From: Cenococcum geophilum 1.58
Lineage: Eukaryota > Ascomycota > Dothideomycetes > Gloniales > Gloniaceae
Assembly (NCBI GenBank): GCA_001692895.1
Contig: KV748245.1
Coordinates: forward strand, 496,001 to 560,000
DNA: 64,000 bases
Direction of reading: 5' to 3'
Part shown: piece by piece, positions 45,280 through 57,500 of the stretch
Numbering within the stretch: position 1 is the stretch's first letter
How the letters are laid out: each line of letters starts with the position of its first letter
Made by a program: the position numbers and the translations under genes
Notes under the pieces: generated by a model
The model's database searches: none
What the model saw: the letters and a program-made list of their open reading frames with translations, nothing else
What the model was told of the DNA's origin: nothing

Positions 45280-48200
45280 CGTCCTTAAAGATTCTAAATA
45301 TCTCTAAGTTGTTCACTAGAGGTGTAATATCCGTCTAATTAATTTAGTTAATATTATTGCTTATTATATTTCCTAAGGTTTCTAAACCTCCTTCTTCTTT
45401 ATAAGTGCAGTGTTATACTCACACTGTTGCTAGTATACTATCGCTTAGTGAGATTATGCCATCTCCGTGTTCTTGTTATACGAAAGAGGGGTTAGTTTAT
45501 ATTACATTGGTAAGTTCTTCCTCCTGGTAACCCTCTTTATGTTTAGAGTGCACTAAAGCGAATATTTATTCGTCCTATAATATTCGCTCTATCTCTAACG
45601 CTAAATATACACATCCTATCTTCCTTAATAGTTTTTAAGTTCCCTAAGTAATTTATTATAGGGTTTTATATTTAAACTACTGCTGTAAAACTTAATAGTA
45701 AACTGTTATAGGCTCTTGCTAAACTTAAACGTTCTCGTAATGCGGAATAGAAGGCCCTAGATACTTACATAGTAGCATCTACCCATCTTCTTCGCCTTAA
45801 GAAAGTACGTAAGAAGGTTTATTCTAAGGAGTGGAAACTTATAAAATAAGGTCTATAGGAACTTAGTAATAAGAGAACTAACTCTCTTTCTGTAGTAAAG
45901 GGAACAACTCTAAGTAGTTCGGCAGTCGCTCTTTCTAGGTCCCCCTTAGGTAACTTATTCTTTAGTAATTCTTTTTTATTAATATTGCCTAACCTATTTT
46001 CTTCTAATACTCCTATACCTTTCCTATAGCATTCTCTAAATTCTTTAATAGTTCCTAGATAGTCCCATTATAGCCTATTTACTTAACTTTATACTATATT
46101 TTATTATTAATATCCTTATAACTAACGATCCTTAAAACTTGCTATTTATCTTCTTCCTATCCTCTATACATATCTGCCTTATAAACTAGTAGCTTAACAT
46201 TCCCGTGTACTGGCTCTAGCATTGCGATATACTATATAGGGTAGATCTTTATTTTAGCTAATAGGTTTAACTTAAATATAACCAGTAAAATTCTCTAAAT
46301 AATTTTAAAAGGTCCTAGTCTAACATAGTCTAACTTCTTACTTAATTATTAACTTTTAAAATTTTTATATAGTAGCCACACTTTATCTCCCTCCTTAAGA
46401 TCTGGTCCCTTAAATCTCTTAGCGTCGTAGTATTTCTTTATCCCTTACTATACTACCTTAGCTGTTTCCGTAAGGTTTATATAAAGATTTATTAAATTCT
46501 CTATTCTTTACTTAGCTATACTACTTATCTTTTTAGCTTAATATAGCGATAATAAAGTCCTTAGCTTATATCCATAATTCGCCTTAAATAGTAACATGCC
46601 CATCCCTTCTTATAGTGTTGCATTATATGCAAACTGTATAACTAGTAATAACAATACCTAATTATTCTATACGTAATTAATATAGTATCTTAGATACTGC
46701 TCTAGTGTCTAATTTAATCTCTCTATTTAACTGTCTGTCTGCAAATAATATATAGTAGAAGTTGCTACTTAAACCCCTTACTCTGCTAAGAACACTTCCT
46801 AAAATACTACTATAAATCTCAGATCCCTATCTAATATAATCTTACTTAATGCTCCATATCTTATAAATACTTCCTTAACATAGATTCTAGCGACATCTTC
46901 CGCTAAGATTTTTTCTATACATACTATAAAGTATCCCTACTTTATAAGCTTATCTACTATTACTAAGATCACGTTATAATCTTATCCAGTAATAGGGTCT
47001 CTTAATTTTAGCAACTTAATAATAAAGTCCTATAATATAACCTCCTATAGTCTCTCTAGTATTTTAATAGGTTATAGCCCTCCGTATGGCTTATGCCTTA
47101 TTAGTTTATTTCTTTAGTAATCTAGATACTCCTTAGTGACCTTTCTAGCTATCCTTTAGATTCTATTAATAATGTACTCCTCCTAAAGTCTTAACACTAA
47201 GCCCATAGCTCCGTTGTGTCCTTAAGTTAGTCCTTTATAGAAATCTTCCATAAATTGTTCTGCTATGCTTTTTGGGATATACTTAGCTTCTCGGTTTTTA
47301 TATATATCCGACTATAGATCTTCTAGTTATGCTTTTAGAATTCTTTATACCTAAAAGCTTTCTAATGTCTTATAGACTTTCTCTAACTTATTCTTTTAAG
47401 TTGCTGTAATCTTTAGATGATTGTACCTAATTAATCCGTCTATATCCTTTCGCAGTAAAGCCCTTAATGGTTTTTTTATTATTCTATAGTTTAGCCTTTT
47501 TGCTTAGAGCATCTGCTCGCGCATTCTCTATACCCTTAGTATACTAAATTTTGAAATGGTATTCTATAAGCATCTCTACCCATCTAACCTATCTTTAGTT
47601 AAGTTCCTTTATTATTAGGAATCCTATTAGGTTCTTATAGTCCGTCCTAACTATAAATAGTTTCTCTATACCTTACAAGAATGCTCTTTATTCCTTTAGT
47701 GCTGTAATTATACCTAACAACTCCTTGTTATAGATGTTATAGTTTAGTTCCGGTGGTATTATCTTTTAACTATAGTATGCTACTAGGTACTATCCGTCTG
47801 GGTGCTTTTATATAAAGTATACTCTTAGTATAAAGTCTAATGCATCTGTTTCTATAACCGTCTCTAGTTTTAGTTAGTAGATCTTAAGAACTAGTTCTTA
47901 GGTAAACAACCTCTTAACTTCCTTAAATAGTTCTTGTTATTCTTTTCCCCATATCTATAGTTCTTCTTTCTTTATTAATTGCGTAAATGGCTTAATATCT
48001 TTTAATTATTACGCTATAAACCTTCTACAGTAATTGCAAAACCCTAGAAACAATCTTAACTGCGTAACGTTCTCTAGTTCCTGCCAATTTACTATAGCCT
48101 TAATCTTCTTTAGATCTATACTAAGTTAGCCTAGTTTAATAATAAATCTAATAAAATCGGTCTTCCTAGTAAAGAACTCGCATTTCTTAATTACTACTAG

Positions 48201-51144
48201 CATTTATTCTTTTTATAGTCTTTCTAAAACCCATTTAACGTGTTTTCTGTGTTCTTCCTTAGTTATTAAGTAGATAATAATATTATTAAGATATACTATA
48301 ACAAATTTATCCAAGTGTTCTCTTAATATATTATTAATTTGCTTCTGGAACGTTGCTAGTACATTTATAAGCCTAAATTGCATAACTAATGGTTTATATA
48401 GTTCTTCCTTTAACCTAAAGACTACCTTTTATTTGTCGCCTTCCTTAATTCTAATCTAATGGTACGCCTATCTTAGATCTATCTTCGTAAAGATTTGCGT
48501 ATTACCGATCCTATCTTAGATTTCGCTAATTAAGGGTAATAGATATCTATCCTTCTTAGTAATACTGTTTAACTATCTATAGTTAATACATAGCCTTAGC
48601 TTGCCATTTTTCTTTGGTACGAATAGTACTGGATAACCCGCTAATAACTACGATGGTCTAATATATCCCTTTTATAAGTTCTCTTAGATAAACTCTTTAA
48701 GTGCTTTTTCTTCTTCTTTAGTAAGCTTATAGATTGGAAAAAACCTTAGACTTATTTCTAGTTCTAATTCTATCTTATAGTCCTATACTGCGTACTCTAA
48801 TAGCTTTTTACTTTCTAGTGACTATAGTTTTTTGCTATACTTATAGTATCTCTTTAATATATAACTTAGTTCTTTTTCTATTTCCTTATAGGTCGCTCCT
48901 ACTTAGTACTATACTAACTTAGCTTATTATTATATTTTACGGCGTTAAGTATCTTTAATATTAACCTAACTTATAATCTAATTAATCTTTAGATTGTATT
49001 CCTATAACTAAGGTATTCCTAACACTGCCTTATTATTCCCTAATAGTAATATATTAAAAGATATTTTAACTAGTCTTCCTTTAATAGTTAGCTAAATAGG
49101 TCCTATTTTAAGGTTAATAATACCTCCTCTATAGGCTATTAGATCTCCTAAAATTATTACTAATAGGTAAGGGTATTCCTTCTATCTGTATAGTAACCTT
49201 ATTCTCTTAACTGCTATTAGTAAAATATAGTTCCTTATTACTCCACTATCTATTAATGCCTTAAACTGCTAATCTTGCTACTTAACTTATAAATTTAGGT
49301 ATTATCCTTAAATTCCTTTAAGGGTCTAAGGCTCTACTACTAGTTCCCTTTAGTTTTATAGGCCTCTACTTTTCCTAACTATTAGCTGCTTAATCCTATT
49401 TATACTTAGTCCAACTTAGGCTAATACTTAGTTTACTTTTTGTCTTTAATATACTATAGACAGGTGTTCTCTAAACATTCCTACTATTATTATCCATCTA
49501 GGTATTCTTCCGTAAGGAATCTTCCTGGTTAAAGTATTAAGTCCCCTTATTCTTAAACTTCTACTAGGTGCTAACCATGTATATACTTAGTATTTTAATA
49601 TTTTGCCTTATCCGTTATCTAATATATCCTTATTAAATACTTCCGGTTTTTGTTTTTTAGTGCTCTATATATATTATACGCATTATCTACGTATACTATC
49701 TATAATAGTATATAATATACTTAGTATTTTAGGTTAACTCTTAGCTTGTCTTTATTTTTAAGTTTAAACCTTTCTTATGTTAATCTAAGCGTCGCGACTT
49801 TATTTATAGGTACTAAAATTTGCCTCTCGCTTCTCTAGTCCTCTAATTACTCCTTTAGATCCCTTAATATTATAATTAAGGCTCCCTTAATATAAGTTAT
49901 AGCCTTTTCTATAATTAGGTGGTCTTAAATAACTTTTTCGTCCAACTATATGTAGAAATCTTCCTACTTATTATTGTGCCTTTGTTTATACCACTTTTAG
50001 TATAGCTACTTAAGTATATATAGTCTATCCGTAAAGAAGTATCTTTTTATTGCTGCGTTATAATAACCTTTAGTATATTATTCCTTAAACCTAGTTAAAA
50101 TCCCTAGATCCTCTTCTTATTTTAGTTTAGTAAGCCACTTAGCTCTTAGTATGCCTACTTTTAGCCTATTAGTAATTCTTTATACTAGCGCTCTATCCCT
50201 TATACGTCCTAATATACTAGATTTCTTATCTAGTTTCTGTTCTTGCTATAAGGTAATTCTTACTCTAAATTCCTCTATAGTTTCTTTTCTTTCTTATCTT
50301 GCGAGTGGATCCTTAAAGTCTTTATACTTCCTAATCTTGGTATTAAACTTTTAATCTTTAGGCTAAATACTACGTTCTCCTAGTAAGTCCTCTAGGTCTA
50401 TATATTAGTCTCCTAGTCTAACTGCTATTTATATTATAGATTCTCTAATCTATAAAGAAGCTCCTTACCTTTTACCTATAGGTGTCCTTATTTATACTCC
50501 AAAATCTTAGTCCCTTAGATTCTTTAATCCTAAGCTTACCTCTAGCTTAAGCTTGGCTCCCGCCTTAGTCTAACTAGGCGTCTATAGTGTTCTTATCTTA
50601 TCTTAAGAGTCTTAAATCTTACTTATCTCTTCTTAAGAATCTTATACCGTGGGAAACTCTTATCCTAAGCTTATTTATATGTTCTTAAACTAAGCTACTG
50701 CCCTACTCTATCGGTTTTCGTCCGTTGTGGGTCCTTAGGTACGCCTTATCTCGTCTTAAGAATCTTAAGCCTATAGCTTTTTGCCTTTATTAAGTGGTAA
50801 GTTAGCACTAGCAGTTATCTGCTTACTTAATCGTCTTTAGATATTACTCCTTCCGTCTTATAAAGTAATAAATGCCGTATTTAACGGTGTTATAATACTT
50901 GTTACTAAACCTTACTCTATAGCGGTCTTAGTCTTTACTTCTATTGCGTTATTAAGGTTTAGATACCCCTAGTTAGTTTCTTTACTATCCTTATCGCTAT
51001 TAATTAATAAGTACTCCAACTCTATTATTATTATTACTAATTATTATCTATACGTTGCTGTAATATCTTAATCTAGCTTATAGAGTTGATCTTATTCTTT
51101 ATCTAACTTTTAAGTCCCTTTAAGTTCTCTTAACTCTAGTTCTT
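45280..51144 (-). pseudogene. Gypsy-A pol relic, copy 2
   Basis: Integrase lies at about 45.9-47.4 kb, RNase H at 47.4-48.0 kb, reverse transcriptase at 48.0-48.9 kb and protease further right. The catalytic site at 48271-48296 reads YLNNIIIY on -, both Asp having become Asn. Small open frames on + here (48734-48922 and 50151-50354) are antisense shadows. The relic continues to the right of the insert at 52166. Confidence 0.78.
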
Positions 51145-52165
51145 GGCCGTTGAAATCGGACTCTACACCTGTACGTGGTGACGGCTACGAACCTAGTCTT
51201 CGAAGTTTAGATCCAGAGCCAACGCAGAGACGTCGCATAGCGTGCGGACAGGACCTGTGGTGGTTGTAGGCGTTAAGGGCGGTGGTGAAAAATTTTCAGA
51301 TGGTGAGATCTTGAAAACCACTACTGTTGGCTCTCTACAGTACGACGACTACTACATTCTCCTATCCAGGGCACCTGTACGATCCAACATGGATATACAG
51401 TATTCGATATCACCCCCCGTCCCCCAGTGGAAAGTATTAACGACCTCATATTGATAAATAAGCAAACGCGAACGAACGAATAAACGAGCAAATATACGGC
51501 CCCTCCTAACCCCTAGGGCAATCGCCCGCGGAGCATGCGGTCACTTGCCGTACTGCTATAATACTACTGAAAGCGGCAGCTGGATAACCCCGTATGGTTT
51601 TCCTTGTCTCCTCTTAATGGAGTAGTGCCTTTAGAGAGGGCCTAGTGACTAGGGCCTAGGCATAAAAGATACCTAGATATATACACACACACATATCCCG
51701 CTTTTATCTTTTAGTTTTAGGATAGTAGAACGGATGAATCCCCCTTACGCCTTCAATAGGCCTTAGGGGGGGGGGGAGGTATGGCGTATATAGTAATAGT
51801 TAACAAGAGACAGTATATAGGGGTAGTTAAGATATAGGGCACAACTATAAGCACACAGCAATTGATCGGCAAGGCCTAGCTAGGACGTAGTGAACCCTAG
51901 CTTTGGATAAGCTAGAGAAGGAAGTAGTGGTTCCTAAGGAGTTCGAAATATCTAAGGAGGAGGACGAGCTGTAGGCCCGCAGGGCCGCTGCTCGTGCAGG
52001 CATGGCAATTTGGGGTTTTTTATCCTACTGAGGTGGCTTATAGGGTTTTTCCTCCCCTAATAGTAAGGGGTTTTTCCCGTTAATATTACTTTCCCCTTGT
52101 GTACGGAGTAGTCTGCGTGGGCCTAGATAGGATCCGTATTAGACGTTAATTAAAGAATCTATTAC
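51145..52165. mobile_element. RIP-free 1.02-kb insert with 14-bp flanking direct repeat
   Basis: Base composition is normal and stop density low, in sharp contrast to the Gypsy-A sequence on both sides. TAACTCTAGTTCTT occurs at 51131-51144 and again at 52166-52179, so this looks like a target-site duplication of a length typical of LINE-type insertion. Inside are a short tandem tract (GCGAACGAACGAATAAACGA, 51470-51490), a run of nine G near 51770 and an open stretch of 41 codons broken by one TAG (51904-52030; LDKLEKEVVVPKEFEISKEE). An open frame of 70 codons at 51242-51454 has no ATG and no known family. The element type is unknown. Confidence 0.6.
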
Positions 52166-53410
52166 TAACTCTAGTTCTTATAGCTAATAGCTTACGCCGT
52201 ACTTAGCGTCTTTATAAATTTAGTATACGTTATTATAACAAAACGCAAAACTTCTAATTAAATACTCTTTTATTCCTTATAGTATACTATTATCCCTCTA
52301 TATATATATATCTTCTACTATTAGTCTAGTTCCCTTTATTATATAGTAACTCTAACTATCTTTACAATCCCTTATAAAATAACCTTGTTTCCCGTAATTT
52401 ATATAAGCTCTATCTTTAAACTACTAACTCTGTTATAGAGTCCGCCTAAACATCTTCTGCTAATAAGATCCCTGGTTTAGCCTATGCTCTTTAGTTCTAT
52501 AATCACTAGATCCTTAACCTCTAGGTTTTTATAGTTTCTTACTTTATCTCTTATGGGCTTCTTTAGTACCGCTTAGGTCTATTAGCTCTACGCCATACCA
52601 TAATTTCTAACTTAGCTTTTATTATTGCGTATTCTACGCCTTATATAACTATAAAACTCTATCCTAACCTTTCTTAGCCTGTTCCCTTTGGAAGATCTTA
52701 TTATTAATCTTAATTGCCTAATCTATTAATTCCCTTAGGGTATCCGCATCTTCTATTAGAATAATTACGTCCTAGACTTTAGCCTTAAGTCCTTATTTAT
52801 ACTGTGCCATAAGCACCCTATTATTCTACTTAACTTAGGTAGCTAGCGTTTAGAACTGCGTTATATATTTAATTGCTAAGGTTCGTTATATAATATCTTA
52901 GAGTTTTCTTTCCGCTATAGTTGTTACCTCTAAATCTCTAAATATTTATATAAGTCGCTCTATAAACCTATTCTAGCTTAAGAACATAAACCATACCTCT
53001 TAGTTTGTCGTTATTATTTTATTTACTTATATCTCCGTAAGGTAAGGCTTAAACTACTTAAGTACCCTTCCTAATAAGAACAATCCTGCATACGCTATTT
53101 AATCTATAGGTATTACTAGCTTTGCTCCTTTTTATGTAACCTTAAAATACATTTATATAAGAAATTCTTTAAGCTTTAATCTTTCCCCTAAGAATCTTTT
53201 AATTAAAGGTAACTTAACCTTCGCTACCCCTATTCCATTAATCCTTTATTTAAGTATCGCATTATTCTCTATTAACTAATTAACTATCTCTTATAGTTGT
53301 CCGACCGTTATAGGTTACTATAAGTTAGTATCTGCTATACTAATATTACCTCCCAACCTTAAAGTAGTTGCCGCCGTTAATGGCGTTATAGTGGCTGCTT
53401 TTAGTGGCAT
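52166..53410 (-). pseudogene. Gypsy-A gag relic, copy 2
   Basis: ATG at 53410 on - (MPLKAATITPLTAATTLRLG). The frame aligns with 731-2050 of copy 1. The zinc knuckle at about 52363-52408 again has Tyr at the first Cys, the second Cys and the His. Many TAG and TAA codons. The C-terminal end is separated from pol by the 1-kb insert. Confidence 0.75.
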
Positions 53411-53440
53411 ATTATTCGACTTCTATATTTATTACCGTAA

Positions 53441-53815
53441 CTAGGTATATAGGTAAAGCAAATTAAGTTAACAACGTAATAATAACTGGTAGAGTAGTTA
53501 CCTAATAGATTAACTCTAATTATATTCTAAGAATTACTATAAGGAAGGAACTATCTAGGTAGGGACTAAGGGTCCTTAAATACACAACCGTACTCCTATA
53601 AAATCCTTCTTATACGTAATGTACGTGTTATACGTGTTGTATATACGTTCCCTTCGTACATTACGTACACTGCGTATAACATTATGTAACTCGCTTACTA
53701 TTCCTCGTCACATAATTCTACCGGTTCTATCCTAGACCGTGCCTGTATTAACCAACTAGCTTCTTCTAACTCCTCTCCAAGTAGTCGTAACATTGTACTT
53801 AAAGCGTCTGTAACA
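53441..53815 (-). repeat. 5' LTR of Gypsy-A copy 2, lacking its last 46 bp
   Basis: It aligns with 44883-45257. The 46 bp present at 44837-44882 in the 3' LTR are absent here and the sequence goes straight into the leader before gag. The target duplication TAATA follows at 53816. Confidence 0.8.
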
Positions 53816-53820
53816 TAATA

Positions 53821-54559
53821 AGTATACTATTATTAATTCTACTTAGTTTATACTTTAATTAATTACGGCTGTTTTTAAGGGTTATTAAGGGTAAAAAGGT
53901 AAAGTTCTAAATAAGGTTTCCTAATTTAAATGGTTTACTAAATCTAGGTAGTAGTGTAGAGTTCTATTAGCTCTAATCGTTAAATAGACTAATTATAATT
54001 TTCTATACCTAGTATGGAAAATTACTATTAGCTTAGTAAAGGCGGTAAGCGGAACTAATATCTTTATAGTAAATAATACTAGACGGTTATACGTAAACAT
54101 TCTTCTGCCTTTACCTTACTATTAATATATATTAGATTCCTATAACTAATAAAGCAAATAAGAAAGCGTAATAGAAAGAGCTTTAGAAAATATAGTAAAT
54201 AAATAAATAGATTGCGTAGCTGTTATCTACATCCCCTCCCCTACCTTAGAACTTAACTGTCCCCTAGTTAAATATTTCGTACTACCTAGAGGCTGCATGC
54301 GCAGTATTGTACGTAGTATAATATAACGGATATAATATATATATATTTTTTTTGTACTTAGTTCTATTAGATAATCTTTCTAAAACACGCACTTTTTAAA
54401 CTACGCGGCGTTACGATACTGGTAGATTTTATATAGCATCTTTCTTAGGTTCTAGCTCTGCTGTTATTTCTTATAGTATAGTTCCGCTTAACTAGTTAAG
54501 CTAGTTCTTTTAGTGGACCTTAGACATCTATTATTAATAAAACTTCTTTAATCTATTCC
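53821..54559 (-). other. Non-coding 3' sequence of the Gypsy pol at 54.5-60.6 kb
   Basis: TA-rich, no frame recognised. A purine tract read on - as GGTAGGGGAGGGGATGTAGA (54228-54247) could mark the start of a 3' LTR of an inner element, but no partner LTR was found on the right. Confidence 0.4.
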
Positions 54560-57500
54560 CTAGAGTTTAATCGCGGAATAGCGTGCCGTTAAGATCCTTA
54601 ATTAAGTACTATCCTTTATAAGGGTAACTCTTATATACATAGAACGGGCCTAGCCATTTTAGATCTAACTTATAACTACTAGAATAATCTTACTTAAGCT
54701 GCGTGTTATAAAGCATAACTATATTTTTAACATTAAATTCGTCCTAGCGAATGCAATAGGTATTATTAAAATACTCCTTATTTACTACCCTTAGTCGTCT
54801 TATATGTGTAATAGCCTCTTATATATCCGCGTCTCTTTAGTTAAACTATTTTATATAAAGTGCTAGCAGCTCTATAGTGGTCCAGACCGTTTACTAAGGC
54901 AGTATTTACTAAGTAAGTATATAAAGTTTAATAAAAAGGACATAATTATACCCGCATATAACTCTTACTAGCGTTATTTTTATAGACCGCTTAATGGTCG
55001 TTTTATTAGCCTATAAGACGGTATAAAGATTGTTTAGATATAAGCCATCTATCTTCGCTAAAGCGTCTATTATAGGTTTATGACCTTGCTCTATAAAGCC
55101 TTACCCCTATAAATAATATACGGAAGCTATAACTCTTTTAACGTTATAGAGCTTTATAAGCGTAGCGGTAATATTAATATTCTCTCCTCTACTATCTATA
55201 GAGAGCTATTTAAATACTCCCTATTAGCAGATAATATCTTTATAGAGGAATTTTGCTATACTTTTTGTATCCTTATTTTAAAGGCCTAAGCTTCTACCTA
55301 TCTAGATATATACTCTTAAGTAATAGCTAGATACTAAAATTTGAGATAGTTTAGTAGCATATATATAATATCTACTACTACTTGTTGCTATAAGGTAGAC
55401 CCCCACATAGGGTATATTGCCTCTTCTTTCTACCCTAACTATTACCCCTAGTATTATAGGTATGACTTAATATACTATAATATCTAATCTTATAGCTTTA
55501 GCTACTAATACTAATTTAAAATCCTTTAGTACGTTCCCTTCCATTTATAATATTTACTTTAATTATAAAGGCTCTTAATAATCTCTCACTAAGTTATCTT
55601 ATTATTAACTACTCTTTATATTAGTATATTTTTAACTATTAGCAGAAGAGCTGTTAATTACGCACTAAGAACTTTAGCGCATATTATTTAAACTTTTTAA
55701 ACTTCTTAGTATTTATCTCTTTTAGATATTATAAGGTTACTAGCCACTTTGCAATCTCCTAAGATTTCTCTAAATATAAGTCTTCTAATAGCAAACCCGC
55801 TTCTATTTTAATAGGGGCAGCTATATATTTTAAGGCACTTAGTTTATAGTTAATAAACTCTTTAATATCCTTAGTTAGCTTATTAGGTTATTTACTATTA
55901 GGTAGCCGTTATAAAAGTCTATTAGCTAGGCTATTCTTCTTCCCTAGTATATATCTAATATTAAAGTCTTATAGCTAGATCTATGCTAGCTATCTTATTA
56001 TTAAAGCTCTAGGTAAATTAGTAGCGGCACAATTTAGTTATATAACTAGGGTATTTACGTCTATCTCTATTATAAAGTAAACGCTATATAGGTATACGCG
56101 ATACTTTTTTAACGCATATAGTAACGCCTAATATTTAAGCTTTTTTAAGTTATATTTCTACTCCACCTAAGACTAGATACCACTTTTATATTAATATAGG
56201 TAATAATAACCTTATATATCCAGTTACATAAGGCCGCACCCCTATTTATTCTTATATCTATTAATAGCAAAAATAATTAGCTAAGCCCCTTTACTATAAT
56301 CTAGCTAAACTAATATAGGTATAGTAGTAACTGTATACTTTAAAGTCTTTATAGTGGCTATCTGCTCTATACCCTATATAAACGGAAAATTTACTTATAG
56401 TAGTTAGAAGATTAGCTCTGCCTTAATTGTAAAGTCTTTTACCTATATTTAGTAATATATAACAACTCCTAGGAACGCTTAGGCCAATATAATATCTTTA
56501 CAGTCTTTCTAGTAAATGATCTTTGCGACCTTTAATTCTTCCAAATATTATTCTTTTCTATTATAATAGTAGCCAACTACTATAATCTCGTCTTTATAGA
56601 AATGAGGCTTTACGCCTAAGATTATATACCTAGCTTGTTCTAAATCTATAAGTATTCTGTCTAGCTATACAATATATTCTAGAATATATCTATATATACC
56701 TAAAAGGCTTTCCTCCCCATTATATACTGTCTGTAGGCCTTTTACTATAATGTTATCTAGAAATGGCAGGGTATAGTATAGGATATATTATTTTAAGATC
56801 TTAGTAATCGTCTATATAAACTAGGCTACAAAATTTATACCTTCTATAAGTACCATTATTTATTATAAAAGTCCTAGAGGTGTTATAAAAGCCATTAGGT
56901 TCTAGCTAGAGAAAAAGTCCACTAGAGATATAACCTTATACCTATAAATTCCTTAGAAAATTTATTAGCATATAGCGGCAGATTTGCGTCCCTAATAGTT
57001 ACTTAGTTGATATTCATTGCTATATTAATTAGTTGGTACTTCTTATATTCCTTCTTATTTATAAAAAACTATAGGTTCCTATATAGGCTTTTACAATATT
57101 CTAGAGTCTCTTAAGCTAGTTACTCTTATAATATATTTATTACTTCTCCTTATAGAGCCCTTAATATAGGAAAGTTTGGTACTTACTATACTTCATATAG
57201 TATAGTCTTAATCTTTAGTAGTGGAGTTACGTCCCTACTAACACGACCTATTTTAGAGAACTCCTATACTAGAGCCTCTTCTTAATTAAATAGCATAGCC
57301 TTAAGGATCTTCCTTTCTCTTAGCTAAATGTCTCCTATAATTATACGCTCTAATTATTCTAGCTTTAGTTATGCCCTATAAGCCAGCTTAGTATATTACA
57401 GCTTAATAAAATAATTATACGGACTAAGAGGCAATCCTTAGATAGACGCCTTCTATTAATATAAGGCCACCTTTTACTATTCCATTATGCCTCCTATAAA

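Larger units (their letters stand above)
44837..53815 (-). mobile_element. Gypsy-A copy 2: full-length Ty3/Gypsy element
   Basis: Both LTRs are present and the target TAATA is duplicated at 44832-44836 and 53816-53820. Without the 1,021-bp insert at 51145-52165 it is about 7.96 kb. Gag, protease, reverse transcriptase, RNase H and integrase run right to left. This copy shows the uninterrupted site for the piggyBac-like insertion in Gypsy-A copy 1. Heavy RIP throughout, except in the insert. Confidence 0.88.

Noticed and set aside
48734-48922. Open frame of 62 codons on + with hydrophobic residues
   Set aside because: Antisense to Gypsy-A reverse transcriptase. The hydrophobic look comes from TA-rich codons.
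51242-51454. Open frame of 70 codons in the RIP-free insert
   Set aside because: No ATG at its start and no recognised domain. Kept only as a remark under the insert.
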